Assembly: GCF_040939455.1 (NCBI RefSeq)
Contig: NC_134104.1
Coordinates: 139,102,501 to 139,166,500 of the forward strand
Length of the DNA stretch: 64,000 nucleotides
Direction: 5' to 3'
DNA from: Microcebus murinus
Taxonomy: Eukaryota; Chordata; Mammalia; Primates; Cheirogaleidae
The notes below the pieces were generated by a model, which saw only the letters and a program-made list of their open reading frames with translations, searched no databases and was not told the origin of the DNA. Shown here in pieces: positions 1 to 11,394 of this stretch. Position 1 is the first letter of the stretch. Each line of letters opens with the position of its first letter. A program made the position numbers and the translations under genes.

Positions 1-284
1 CTCTGAAGTGCTATAATCCAGTTAAGTTTTGAGAAGATCACTCATTTCTGCCATGAGGAGATATGAATGGAGAGACTTGTTGGGAGGCTACTATAGCAGT
101 CCAGGCAACATCAGGTGGTGACAGTGGGGATGGCAAGCAGCTGACACATTTGCAATAGTCTCCATTTAGCAGCCAGAGCTAACATTTCAAAACACAAGCA
201 TGATATCATCATTGTTAAAAAACCCTTTCCACAGATTGTAGACAGTGGCTGTAATGTGCTCTGCACTCACACACAAAAGAGCCT

Positions 285-420
285 AATAAATGCAGATTCT
301 AAAAGGGTGAGGATAGGGAGGAATGTTCTAGGTAGAAGGGATGATATGAATAAAAGCACAGCAGCCTGAGGTGCCGTAGGAACTAGAAATAAGGTCTGGG
401 CAAGTAGGGCTCTTCAAAGT
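285..420 (-). mobile_element. L2 fragment (old LINE)
   Basis: Short decayed stretch that resembles the reverse complement of the L2 3' coding part: 'ggaatgttctaggtagaaggg' followed by an A-rich segment and 'agcacagcagcctgaggtg'. Bases 1-285 hold nothing I can name. Confidence 0.35.
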
Positions 421-1090
421 CTGCACCCAGCCCCGTGAATGTTCAATAACTGCCCGTGACTGACTGGCTCCCATAAGGGGCCTCGCTCCTAAAAGCCCTG
501 GTAATGTAGTTGTAAGTGCCTCAGGGATCCTGGCAGGAAGGTGCTGTCTCAGCCTTCACTTTTATAGGATGTGTATTTAACATTGTTCCTGTAGCAGACA
601 GCAGCCGTGTTTTCCCTTCTCCGGCTGGGAACTTGCACTTGATTTTATCTTTGCCTTCTGTTCATGGAAAAGAGGCCGTGAGAATCCGCAGGAAAAGACA
701 GAAACGTGGTCAAAGGAAGGAGAAGGAACCAGCACTCAGTGAAGGAGAGAAATCAATGGAAACCCAGAGAAGGAGGGGCTGGGGTCTTTTATGGGGTTTT
801 GCATTTAGCAAAAGCACAAGCAAGACTGGGAATGTGGGGCCACTTCAGAAAATACTGAAGTAAATCCTGTAAAGAGATGTGAAAGGTCAAGACACGTTCC
901 ACATACAGATTTGTCCAAACATGATTCCTTCTTTCCATTTTCTGACCTTTGCCCACATACATCGCTTGTCTGAACTTTGCTTGCACTGTGTTTCAGAGAA
1001 AACCAATCTGCCCAAAGAAAGTCTTCTTAAATTCTAGCTGGAGTAGGATGGGCTAATGTCCACAGGACAGTACAACATATTGCCTAAGGG
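421..1090. other. Unassigned sequence
   Basis: No recognisable repeat, RNA gene or exon. A 115-codon open frame at 516-863 (+) has a non-ATG start, no recognisable domain and a basic, low-complexity middle; I treat it as chance. Confidence 0.5.
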
Positions 1091-1680
1091 CATAGTGCAA
1101 ATTTAAGCTTCCTAGGTTCAAATCCTACCTCTGCCACTTACTAATAATGCAGTCATACATAAATACATAAATACCATGGCCTCTTTGTGCCTTCGTTTTC
1201 TTATTAGTAAAAATAAAGTTAAAGCAGTTCCAGCTTTCTAGTGCTATCATGAATATTGAATGAGATTAAATGTTTAGTCCTTTTTTATTTTTATTTTTTT
1301 AAGACAGAGTCTCTGTTGCCCAGACTAGAGTGTCATGGCGTCAGCCTAGCTCACAGCAACGTCAAACTCCTGGGCTCCAGTGATCCTTCTGCCTCAGCCT
1401 CCCGAGTACTTGGGACTACAAGCATGTGCCACCATGCCCGGCTAATTTTTTCTATGCATTTTTAGTTGGCCAATTAATTTCTTTCTATTTTTAGTAGAGA
1501 CGGTGTCTCGCTCTGGCTCAGGCTGGTTTCGAACTCCTGACCTTGAGGGATCCACCCGCCTTGGCCTCCCAGAGTGCTAGGATTACAGGCGTGAGCCACC
1601 GTGCCCAGCCTGTTTAGTCCTTGATGTAGTAACCAACATATAGTAAATGTTCCATAAATATTAGCTTATCACTTTTGTGT
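1091..1680 (+). mobile_element. MIR SINE, split by an Alu
   Basis: The left part (about 1091-1270) shows the MIR core, with 'ggttcaaatcctacctctgcc' and 'acttact' followed by a decayed 'cctctttgtgccttcgttttc'. The element resumes after the Alu at 1623 with an 'acatatagtaaatgttcc' tail. The Alu therefore landed inside a pre-existing MIR. Confidence 0.7.
1283..1610 (-). mobile_element. Alu, lemur type, full length
   Basis: T-rich start, 'gagtctctgttgcccagact', inner linker 'ttagttggccaattaatttc', and end 'ggcgtgagccaccgtgcccagc', all in reverse orientation. It is flanked by the direct repeat tgtttagtcctt (1271-1282 and 1611-1622), which proves retroposition. Confidence 0.93.
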
Positions 1681-1974
1681 GATTTTTGCTAAGTGAATAT
1701 TAGTATTATCATTTAACATTTTGGTTGTATTAATGAGCCTGTGGAGAGAGGGAGGAGTCACCTCTGGAGCACAAAGTCATTTGTGGTAATTAGCTGCAGT
1801 GGCACACAAGTACTTTAGCAATGATGGTCCCATGTTTTTCATCCTAAAGGAGAGAGGATGCTCCAGGAACTACAAGGGCAGGAAAAAGTGGCATCCGATC
1901 AAACTGAGATTATCAGAAAATTTTCACTGACAAGGAGGTGTCTTGAGATGAATTAAAAGACAAGTTATATCCAG

Positions 1975-2476
1975 CTAGCCTCCAAGATGTCCATATCTCC
2001 TTGCGTTCATGTCCTTGTGTCGTCTCCTCCTACGTTGTACCAGGGTTGCTGTGTGACAAAGAGCATACAGGTTCCATCTTGGGCTCTTACTTGGCCACTC
2101 TCCCTCACTCTCTTGGATCACTTATTCTCAGGAACCCACCTGCCATGTCATAAGGACATTCAGACAGCCCTGTGGAGAAGCCCACATGGTAAGAAACTCA
2201 AGCCTCCAATGAACAGCCAACAGAAATGAGCCCTTGCTACAACCATGTGACTGAGAGGTTGGAAGCAATTCTCCACCCCAGCCAAGCCTTGAGATGACTG
2301 CAGTCTCTGCTGACAACCTGACTGCAACCTCACAAGAGACCCTGAGAACGTCTCAGCTAAACTGCTCCTAGATTCTTAACCCTCATAACTATAATATGAG
2401 ATAATAAATGTTTGATATTTTAAGCCACTAAGTTGTGGGATGATTTGTTACACAGCAATAGATAACTGATACAAAT
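1975..2476 (+). mobile_element. MaLR LTR, MLT1-like
   Basis: The 3' end is diagnostic of MLT1-type MaLR LTRs: 'gagataataaatgtttgat' (polyadenylation signal), 'ttttaagccactaagttgtg', then 'ttgttacacagcaatagata' and 'actgataca'. The 5' boundary is estimated from typical LTR length. Antisense and sense open frames inside it are shadows. Confidence 0.75.
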
Positions 2477-2477
2477 A

Positions 2478-2716
2478 GATGTGAGCTGGAGGAAGAAATG
2501 AGGGAGGACATTCCAGGCCCAAGAAATAACAAAGGTAGCAAGTCATGAAATAACTTGGGTACTAGTTCAAGCATTTTCATGAGTGAATGGCAGGAGATGA
2601 AGCTCAAGGAATGAGTAAGAACTTGGTCAGAAAAGCATGAAAAGCCAAGGTAAGATGTTTGAACCAGACCTTGAAAGCCAAGGAGAGTCTCCAAAGGATT
2701 TTAAACTAGGAAGTGA
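2478..2716 (-). mobile_element. L2 fragment, inverted
   Basis: Reads as the reverse complement of L2 coding sequence, with 'gacattccaggcccaagaaat', 'ttgaaagccaaggagagtct' and 'aaggattttaaactagg' matching its usual order. It abuts the MLT1 LTR and precedes an L2 in the opposite orientation. Confidence 0.55.
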
Positions 2717-2789
2717 TATTTGCAAATTTGTATTTCTTTTTACAAAGAAGACTCCAGCAGCATTGCAAAGAGTGAATTAGGCAGTGTCT

Positions 2790-4852
2790 TCTCTTTCTCC
2801 CTCTTTATTGGATTCTTCCCAATAGCATTCAAACTTGTTCTAGAATCTCTTATTTTGAAAAATTCTACATTGACTCCAGATCTACTCCCAGCTCTACATA
2901 GTTATCTATACATGCTACACGAATCCCACTCATTTTCTCTCCAACCCATTCCAATTTGGCTTCTGCCAAAACTGTTCCTGCTAAGGCCATCAATGACCTT
3001 CCTGTTGCCAACTCCAATGCTCAGTTTGCAGTCCTCATCTTACCAGAACTCTCAGCAGCATTCCACATGCCTGATGGCACCATTTCTTCCTGCTTGAAAC
3101 ACTTGTCTTCTCTTGGCTTCCAAAATATAACACTCTTGTGATTTTCCTTCTATCTCTCTAAGTGCTCCTTCTCAAGATCTTTTCCTAGCTCCTCTACCTC
3201 CTCTTCCAATATGTAAAACTTGGAGTTATCCAGATCTAAGGCTCTGCTCTCTCTAAATGCTCACCCTAGATGGCCTAATGTATACCTGTAGCTCTAAGTA
3301 CTATCCATGCACTAGTGACTCTCCAAATTATGTCACTACCCCAGACCTATTACGTGCCCTCCATATATGTATGTGCAACTGACTACCAGAAATCTCTACT
3401 TGAATGTATAAAATCATCTCAATCTTACATATAACAGACACCTGAACATTCTCCCCAAATCTGTTCCTTTAATTGGCATCCTCAGTTCAGTAAATGGCCC
3501 CTTCATGGACCAGTTACCAGACACCTATGGGTCATCCTCAGCACGGGCCTTTGCCCCTCCACCCACACACACATACTCCAGTCCAATACCAAGTCTTATT
3601 GATTTTACTCTAAACTATGTCTCAAGTCTGTCCAGTTTTACCCTCCCCCTCTGCCACCCTCACTGCAAGACACCATCACCTTCCATAGTCCCTAGCAATA
3701 GCCTTCTAAACAACCTCATTAATTCCCTTTTTGCTCCCTCCCAATTCATTCTCTGTGTGCTAGCTAGAATAATCTTTTAAAATTGCAAACCAAAGTGTGA
3801 GATTCCTTTTCTTAAAACTTCTCCATAATTCCCCATTGCTCTTAAGTAAAAAATTTAAAACACTCTCTAGAGCCCACAATGCTCTCCGTGATCTGACCTG
3901 TGCCTACCTCTCCAGCTTTGTCTTAAACTTTCTTTCAGATTGTCTAATTCTTTAATCTCTTTTAGGACTTAGATCCTCCACTAGGCCTGGAAACTCCCAC
4001 CTGTTCCTTGTCCTCTTAACTACTATTTATTCTTTAGGTCTCCACTTGATTGACATTCTGAATCAGAGTGCCCTTTGTGCCCATTCTATCCATTCTTGTT
4101 ATTCATTGCCGTGTAACAAACTAACCCCACACTTAGTGACTTAAAACAACTATTTACTACATCATGCAATTTTTTTGGTAAGTGATTCAGGCAAGGTTCA
4201 GCTGGGTGATTCTTCAGCTCCTTGTAGCATTAACTTAGGTCATTCCATGGTACTCGTCTGGAAGATGGGCTAGTCTGGAGGGCCCAGGATGGCTTGACTC
4301 ATATGTCTGGTGCCTCAAGGGGAATAACTGAAAATCTGGGCTTAATAGGACTATAGACCAGAATTCCTACAAATGGTAAACTCTGAATAATCAGACATCC
4401 TACCTACTAGCTCAGAACCTCCCAGGAAGAGTGTTCTAAGAGGCCTGGGTAGACGCTGCAATGCTTCTTATGAATTGGCCTTGTAAGTCCCAGAACATCA
4501 CTTCCATTTTATTTCATTAGTCAAGCAACAAACTGAGGATAGCCAGGTTTAAGGAAGGGTGTTAGAGTCTACCTCTCAACGGGAGGGGTAGCAAGGAATT
4601 TTCAATAATCTTTAATCTACCTGACTATATAGGTATCCTCTCATAAATGGTTATAGTACTATTACTTTTTATTATAATTTATAATATACACTTATTTATG
4701 TGCTTATGTATTCAATGCATTTCCCCCCCCACTGGATCTAAGTACCATGAAGTCAAGGCCATATCTGTTTGTTCACTACCTTGGATACAGCTTCTAGCCC
4801 AAAGTCTTGTACATAGAAAGTGCTCAATGAATATTAGTTTTAATAAATGAGT
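2790..4852 (+). mobile_element. L2 LINE, long 3' portion (RT end to 3'UTR)
   Basis: Long CR1-clade L2 copy in coding orientation. Landmarks in order are 'cttgaaacacttgtcttctc', 'ttcagtaaatggcccctt', 'cattgctcttaagtaaaaaa', 'ctgacctgtgcctacctctc', and, after an interruption, the L2 3' end 'tagaaagtgctcaatgaat' at about 4817. Open frames at 2720-3097, 2956-3141 and 3505-3780 are remnants of its second ORF, all with stops and frameshifts. An inverted MLT1 LTR (about 4093-4620) splits it. It is dead and of mammal-wide age. Confidence 0.75.
4093..4620 (-). mobile_element. MaLR LTR, MLT1-like, inserted in L2
   Basis: Begins with the reverse complement of the MLT1 3' end: 'gttattcattgccgtgtaac', 'cttagtgacttaaaacaac', then 'cagctgggtgattcttcag' and 'atggcttgactcatatgtct'. 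L2 sequence lies on both sides, so the LTR inserted into an older L2. Confidence 0.7.
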
Positions 4853-4869
4853 AAACGTCTTCCATTCTT

Positions 4870-4975
4870 TAAAGTAAATTTCATGAAGGCAGGAACATAT
4901 CCATTTTGTTTATCACTATATTGTAGGACCTAACATATAAATAGTTGCTCAATTAATTGTCCTTCATTAAATGGA
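4870..4975 (+). mobile_element. L2 3' end fragment
   Basis: A second L2-like 3' tail directly after the first: 'catgaaggcaggaacatatc', 'gttgctcaattaattgtcc'. It may be a local duplication of the L2 end or a separate copy. Confidence 0.5.
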
Positions 4976-4989
4976 AAAAGGCCAAATAG

Positions 4990-5400
4990 GATGCAAAAAG
5001 GGCAGTTTAGGATACTCTTGAAGTAATCCAAGTTCTGATAGAAGGTCATGAGAGTAGGACAAGAGAGGCGAGGATAGACAGAGAAGACTTAGAGGGCGTT
5101 AACAATAAGGTTTTTTGGGTATGGGAGCAAGCAAATGGGAGGAACCTAGGATTGAAGGGGCTGCCCCTCATCCAGTGAAGGATTACAGAAGAGACAGGTT
5201 TGGGGAAGGAGTTGGGGAGGTCAGTTTGAGGTGGCCGTGAGATAATTTATCAACAACAGAGAGAGGTGCAGGTGAAGTGTAAAAGGTGTGCTGTTGCCCT
5301 GGTTTGAAGTACAAAGGTGTCAGGATGTCCAGCTGGCAGCTTGAATGGAATGAGGGTTAAGATGGGATCATCTGCAGAGAAGCAAGGACAGAAGTAGCAT
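4990..5400 (-). mobile_element. L2 fragment, inverted
   Basis: Reverse-complement L2 landmarks: 'gaagtaatccaagttctgat', 'ggtcagtttgaggtggccg', 'ggatgtccagctggcagctt'. These match the L2 coding region in the opposite direction to the preceding copies. Confidence 0.55.
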
Positions 5401-6265
5401 CCTGAATTCCAGTCAAGTGTCGGCCAAGTTGTGCAGCCCTGCGCACGCAAGGCTATGGAACAGCTCAGGACAGCCAGCGTTGGTAGGATCCGAAGGCTGA
5501 AATGTGTGTGTTAGACTGTTTTATATTTTGTGTATCCTGAATATTTCTCCTTTTTTTTTTTTTTACTTAAATTATTGAGTAAAAACCTTTACAAAGTTGG
5601 TGCCAGCTCTAGGAAAATCAAGAGAACAGGTTAGCTATGTTTTTGGGTCAGAGATGGAAAAGAGTTCACTCCCCAAATCATCATGGATGTGTGACTGGTA
5701 CACACAAAAAGAGATCCCCAAAGATAAGCCAAAATTCAGGAACGCTGGTCCAGCCCCTCTTCTCTCCACGGAGCGCCTTTTTCCTGTTTTAAACCTTCCC
5801 GATTCAGAATTGAGGTTGTTAAGAGAGGCTACTTTTTTTCCCTAACATAACATGATATGTAAGAATGCAAATAAACCCACATGTTCACTCAAGATACCAT
5901 GGCTTCTAAGAAGAAAGATGTGGGCCCACCGTTCCAGTGAAAACTGAACAACTCTCAAAAAGAAACCTGCAGAAACACTAAGGATGTTATACCGACTTTG
6001 GAATACCATGTTGAATATTTTTAGCCGAAGCAGCTCTTAATTTGGGGTAGCAAGTCAAGGACTTTTAAATTCACCATTACAACAATCAGTGCTTCCTAAG
6101 CAGAAAAACAAAAACATTTTTTTAAAAAAACATGAAGGAAATGATTAATTGCTTAATTTACTTGCATAGACATTTAAATCTTCTGTACCTCAAAATTAAA
6201 GGACAAACTAAGAAAGAAACATTTCTGCGGGTGCCACTAGATTAGGGGATTACTAGACATAATAC
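5401..6265. other. Unassigned sequence
   Basis: No repeat or gene recognised. Contains a T15-class run near 5551 and a short ATG frame near 5900 that stops after about 13 codons. Confidence 0.5.
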
Positions 6266-6269
6266 ATAA

Positions 6270-6765
6270 AGGCAGCCTAGTACCACAATTAGTTCTGGCT
6301 CTGGAATCACCCAAGCTTGTAATCAAAACCTGATTCACTTTCTTACAGGTGTATGACCTTGAACAAGTCAATTTAAAAACTGCCTGCACCTCAATTTTCT
6401 CATCTCGAAATGGAAAAAGTAACACCCACTTCCCAAGGTTATTATGAGAAGCAAGACTATCCTCTCCTCTACAGTTGTTCAGGTTGTTCACTGCACAAGG
6501 GAGCACAGCAGAGGGAGAAAGTAGGAGCCAAAATTCAGCTCACTGTCTACTTGCCAAGCCATGGGCCCTGAAACAGAACTGTAGTTTCCTACCTGAGTTA
6601 GTAGACACATTTTCTCATTTGTAGTAAGGAGCCATATTATGAACTAGTAGTAATCCGATGATAATTACATAAAATAATTCTATTTTATTATATTTATAGT
6701 TATGTAATAAACATTATGTAAAGTAATATATGCAAAGCACTTAGCTCCATGCCCAGCACATTGCA
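6270..6765. mobile_element. MIR SINE pieces
   Basis: A plus-strand MIR is clear at about 6270-6460, with 'tatgaccttgaacaagtcaa', 'ctcaattttctcatctcg' and 'aaggttattatgag'. A detached MIR tail ('gcaaagcacttagctccatg') lies at about 6732-6765 beyond AT-rich filler. Confidence 0.7.
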
Positions 6766-6776
6766 AGAGTTTATTT

Positions 6777-6875
6777 TTTTATTTGTTTATTTCAGCATAT
6801 CATGGGGGTACAAATGTTAAGGTTATGTATATTGCCCCTCCCCGCCCTGCCCCCTCGAGTCAGAGCTTCAAGTGT
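6777..6875 (-). mobile_element. L1 3'UTR, ultra-short insertion
   Basis: Only the last ~100 bp of a lemur L1 3'UTR, inverted: 'cagcatatcatgggggtaca', 'tgttaaggttatgtatattg', 'cccctccccgccctgccccc', 'gagcttcaagtgtg'. The same sequence ends the longer L1 copies at 23.7 kb and 44.9 kb. It is flanked by MIR sequence. Confidence 0.75.
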
Positions 6876-7264
6876 GGCAAGAGTTTATTAACTGGTGCTG
6901 TTACCATTAAGGACAAATAGAAGAAAAAGGGTCCTTCAGAATGATGAGTAGTGACATGTACAGATAATTGACATGAAAAGTAATTAAAATTTCTAGTAAC
7001 CATAAGAAAAATATTCATAAATAATCAGAGAAAACCAAATTAACCATCTTCCCCCAAAAGTGGCAAACTTTTCTCAAAACTAATACTCAGTGACAGCAGA
7101 ATTATTAAATGGGCTATCCTCACATGAGACAAATAGCAGAGCGGGTTGTTACCCCTTTTCTGAAGAAATTTGTTGATACGTACCAAGAGTTTGGAAACTA
7201 CCTATATCCTTTATGCCTTGGTAATCTTCCTCATTCAAATCTAGCCAAAAAAAAAAAAAATCAG

Positions 7265-7400
7265 AGTTGAGATGCAATTGAAGATTTATGTTTGACAGCA
7301 CTCACTGCATTACCTGTAATGGTCAAAGATTGAAAATAACCAAAACGTCCAACAGTGAGGGATCGGTTGCTCCAAAATAGCTAATACATTGAGATGAAAT
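7265..7400 (+). mobile_element. Old L1 3'-region fragment
   Basis: 'gaaaataaccaaaacgtccaa', 'agtgagggatcggttgctcc' and 'aaatagctaatacattgag' match the common L1 (L1M) 'aaatgtccatcaatagggga' segment in degraded form. Confidence 0.45.
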
Positions 7401-10266
7401 AAAAAGGAAGCACGTGGTTTATTGAGAGGGAGCTCTCAGGAGGAAGGGAAGGAAGGAAGCAGGACGGGCAAGGAAGGGGCTGAGCAAGACTGTGGTCTCC
7501 CCAGGAGCTTGTGTCAGCCCGGCCCCACCAGGAGCTCGGGAGCAAGAAGCGCACCAGAGCTGGTCCCCACTTGAGGCCAGAGTGCCGCTCTTGGGTTACC
7601 TCGGTGTCGGTCGTCACGGGATGTGGAATGGGTGAGTGGAGCATGACATCCAAGCTGAGGTGGCTCCTGGACCTCCAAGAGCGATGATGAAGCAGGAAGC
7701 AGCCATGTGCCATCAGCTGCCAATCCCAAGCACCTGGCCTGGGACAGTGAGCCTGGAGACGGGTTCAGGCTGGGTATCTGTCTGACAGGGGTCTATGAGA
7801 GATGGCAGGCACGTCCGCAGCAGGGTAATCATCACATTTCCTCAGTTACCTGTGTGAACTCTGACTGCCACACACCTGTGTTGTCACTGAGTAATTAGGC
7901 AACTTGCTCGTTAAACTGTAACCCACGGGGAAAGAGTTGTGGCAACTGGCTTCAGTAGCATGCAAGCTCATGGACTTTGTTCAGAGCCCGGAACCTGATA
8001 TTTTAAAAATGCATTCTAAACATGTTGCAAATCCTCTATGTAGTAAGGAAAAGGCCTGTTGAAAAGCGAGCAATTGAAAATGCAAGCGATGCCACGTTCG
8101 GGTTTGGGAAGGTGACAGCTTTTAAACAAATTGGCCAGCTTATAAAGACCAAAAAAAAAAAAAAAGAAAAAAGATAGAATGTGGAAAGCAAGACAGCTTT
8201 CCTCATTTATCTCTGAATTATTAGCAAAAATTTCTGTCTCCCCAGGAAGCCCGGAAGCCACCCAGGAAGGCTGTCTGTGAATGAACACACAGCAGCCCCC
8301 GCCCACCGCCTAGTGGCAGCAGCAGAGTGTGAGGTCCTGAGGACGACGGGGGCTCCACAGGCTGCCACTGGCCTGGCGAGGCCGCTGAGTGGCTGCCGGA
8401 GCCAAGGGGCAGCTCCTTGGTAGCTGGCAAGGCCACCTCGGGCCTGCCCCGTCAAATTAGTATTAGCCAGGGATTCGTGCTCCAGTTCGCAGTTACGTGC
8501 TCAGCCAAGGATAATTTTCTTCCCACACGGCGAGGAGAAACAATGTGAGCGAACCCTGCTCAGCCTCATGCGGGTCCATCCTTGCCAACCCCAGAGCTGA
8601 TCCACCGAAGTGTGCAGTTTGTGCCGCTGTCTGAGGTGCTCCAATAATAATCCACGACGCTTGCACTCAGAGAAGTCCAGCGCACCCTGTCTCTTTCTCC
8701 TTTCCTCTCTCCCGCCCACTCTCTGCTCCTTCCACCTCTCAAGCCCCTTTTCCTAGCTGCATCAGCATTTCCTAGCTGTATCAGCATTAACCCCACCCTG
8801 TCTAAAAGAGGATAAGCTTCCCAAGGACCCAGATCAGCAGCACGTGGGAGTGAGGCGTTGGATGCACATCAACAGTTCTGCAAGCGTATTGAGAACTCAC
8901 TGGGACCCAGGCCCGGGAGTCACACAGGGACCCTCAGGACTTCCCCATCTCATGAAGACAAAGATACCAAAACAATTAGTGCAGCAGTTTGCATCTCAGG
9001 TGTGTTAGGATTATAATTTATTTCTCTGCAAGTCAAGGTTATTTTATTTCTAGCCTTCACTCCATCCCCATGGCAGAAACATACTTAACCTGGGGTTGGT
9101 TTCCTGCTGTTTTCCCTGGAGTTGTATCTCATTAACAGTCCAGGCAGGAAGAAACGGGGTTGTGGGTTTCCATTTAATCATGGTGACCGGGCACAGCGTC
9201 CCTCAGCCTGCCTGGTCTTCGGGCCGTTGGGAGGTGGGGTGTTGGGTGGCAGTGGCATTTCTGAGAGAGGGATTCTGACCTAGGGAAGATGGAGCCGGGG
9301 GCAGGCAAAGACTGTAGGCAGGAAGACGAATTCAAAGGTTATTTTCAGTGTCCAGGGAAGAGATGATGAATTGAGTCCAGCCTGTGTAGTGGTGGTAGAA
9401 TGAGGGCGGGAGGAGAACGGAGAAGACAGAGCGTGTCGCGTCTGTTGCGATTGGTGCAATACAGGGTTAAGGAGCAAGGCAGCACTGCGGGTGACTCCCA
9501 GGTGTCTGCCCGGAGTGACTGTGTGGCAGGTGGTGCCACTCTCTCGCCAGCAGGCTGCACGTGAAGCAGGGGCCTGGCCAGGGACGAGCGCAGACTGAGG
9601 GCCAAGCAGATCACAGGCGCGGGCATCCTCAGAGCACAGGTGATCATTCTTGCCATGTGCACGGAGGGGACCCCCAGGGAGAACTCAGAGCCCGAGAAGA
9701 AAAGAGAGCCGAGGACAGAGGCCCATATTTGCAAGGGGCAGACAGAGAACAGGCAATGGTGAGGAGGTGGGAATGGGGCGAGCACAGAGACTGTCAGATG
9801 CATCAAACAGAGAGTTTCCAGAAGGATGTTGTCCAGCAGGATCACTTGCTGCAGGGGGCCCAAGTGGAAGGATGACAGAAGAAGAAGCCTTTGGATTAGG
9901 CACTAACCCCCTGCTACGGTACAGTCCCTGCCACCATCATACTTGGCTAAAGAACCAGTGGAAAGCACTTATAGCTAATCCATATATTTCTTTTCATCAC
10001 ATTTACCATTTGAAGGGCACTAGTAAGCAGAAGGGAAAAGGAAAACCAAATGGCTAGTTAGGTCAAAATGGGGTCTTCCCCCTCAAACGCTAGTTACCTA
10101 CAGAGAGGTGATTTCTCTCTATACCTATAATTCAAACACAAATTATAAAGATTTCTCTAGAGGGAAAGTGAGTGCCCAGGACTAGCACAGGAACCTTCAG
10201 CAGGACAGGGGGCCACCCTGACAACACGTGGGGTACTTGGGCTGTGACTAAAAAGCACATTCACTT
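7401..10266. other. Unassigned, partly GC-richer, single-copy-looking sequence
   Basis: The largest repeat-poor stretch in the window. No exon with plausible splice sites, no CpG island and no recognised protein family. Open frames at 7381-7713, 7514-7729, 8016-8455, 9345-9863 and 9561-10057 overlap each other in several frames and are low-complexity. A poly(A) run is at 8151-8172. Part of 9290-9450 ('agggaagagatgatgaattg') faintly resembles inverted L2. If the window contains conserved regulatory DNA, this is a reasonable place to look, but nothing in the sequence itself proves it. Confidence 0.5.
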
Positions 10267-10284
10267 AAGAATTGTGCACATTCC

Positions 10285-10607
10285 GCCGGGCGCACTGACT
10301 CACACCTGTAATCCTAGCACTCTGGGAGGCCGAGCCGGGAGGATCATTTGAGCTCAGGAGTTCAAGACCAGCCTGAGCAAGAGACCCCATCTCTACTAAA
10401 AAAAATAGAAAGAAATTAGCTGGACAACTAAAAATATATAGAAAAAATTAGCTGGGCATGGTGGCACATGCCTGTAGTCCCAGCTATTTGGGAAGTTGAG
10501 GCAGAAAGATTGCTTGAGCCCAGAAGTTTGAGGTTGCTGTGAGCTAGGCTGACACCACGGCACTCCAGCCGGGGCAACAAAGTGAGACTCTGTCTCAAAA
10601 GAAAAAA
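10285..10607 (+). mobile_element. Alu, older lemur type
   Basis: Both arms are visible: 'tcacacctgtaatcctagca' and 'ctgtagtcccagctatttgg'. Flanked by an 18-bp direct repeat (10267-10284 and 10608-10625; two mismatches) that marks the target-site duplication. Open frames on the opposite strand (10396-10719) are Alu shadows. Confidence 0.93.
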
Positions 10608-10889
10608 AAGAATTGTACATATTCCTTGGTCTATGGGCAAAAAAGAAAATTCCTAAGAAGGACCACTCTGTCGAGAAATGTCCACTTTGCATGATCTCAA
10701 AAAGAGTTAAAATGCTCAATCCTGAGAAAACTCTGTTCCATGGAATATTTAATCTCCATCACTGGCCAGTGGTTAAAGTAAGCTACTAAAGACCCTGGTG
10801 CACCATAGGCACAAGTAACAAGGTCAGGTAGTTTAAGAAGAATAAAATCTCAACTTCCTACCATGGCTTGTAAGTCCCTGTGTTGTTTT

Positions 10890-10922
10890 GTTGTTGTTTG
10901 TTTATTTGTTTTGTTTTGTTTT
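10890..10922 (+). repeat. (TTTG)n-type simple repeat
   Basis: Run of TTG/TTTG units, lying directly next to an inverted L1 3'UTR and probably derived from its mutated A-rich tail (reverse strand). Confidence 0.6.
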
Positions 10923-11045
10923 TCCCTTTTATTTCATCATATTATGGGGGTACAAATATTGTTAGGGTTACATATATTGCCCCTGCCACCCCTCCTCCCC
11001 CCACCCACCACATGCCAGAGCTTCAAGCATGTCCAATCCCCAGGT
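10923..11045 (-). mobile_element. L1 3'UTR, ultra-short insertion
   Basis: Inverted lemur L1 3' end: 'catcatattatgggggtaca', 'gggttacatatattgcccc', C-rich tract, 'agagcttcaagcatgtcc'. No ORF2 part is present. It abuts the following Alu. Confidence 0.75.
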
Positions 11046-11344
11046 TGTTTGTTTGTTTTTTGAGACAGGTTCTCACTCTGTCACCTGGGCTAGAATGCAG
11101 TGACATCATCATAAATCACTGCAATCTCAAATTCCTGGGCTCAAGCAATCTTCCTGCCTCAGCCTCCTGAGTAGCTGGGACTATAGGTGTGCTCCGCCAC
11201 CCCGCCTGGCTAATTTTTCTATTTTTTGTAGAGACAAGGTCTTACTCTGGTTCCGGCTGGTCTCAAACTCCTGGCCTTGAGCAATCCTCCTGCTTTGGCC
11301 TCCCAAAATGCTAGGATTACATGCATAAGCCACTGCACCCAGTC
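11046..11344 (-). mobile_element. Alu, older
   Basis: 'tttgagacaggttctcactc', 'ctcagcctcctgagtagctg', 'gattacatgcataagccact'. Inverted full dimer with considerable divergence, so relatively old. Confidence 0.9.
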
Positions 11345-11394
11345 TACAAGTGCCTGCATTTCTAACCCACCCACTTCACTTTCATCTTTCTCAC

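Noticed and set aside
5893..5935. Possible start of a processed gene (ATG GCT TCT AAG AAG)
   Set aside because: Stops after about 13 codons and no downstream homology was recognised in any frame.
9345..9863. 172-codon minus-strand frame, longest outside repeats
   Set aside because: Non-ATG start, no domain, overlapped by plus-strand frames of similar length in the same region; no splice-site or promoter context. Likely chance in GC-richer DNA.
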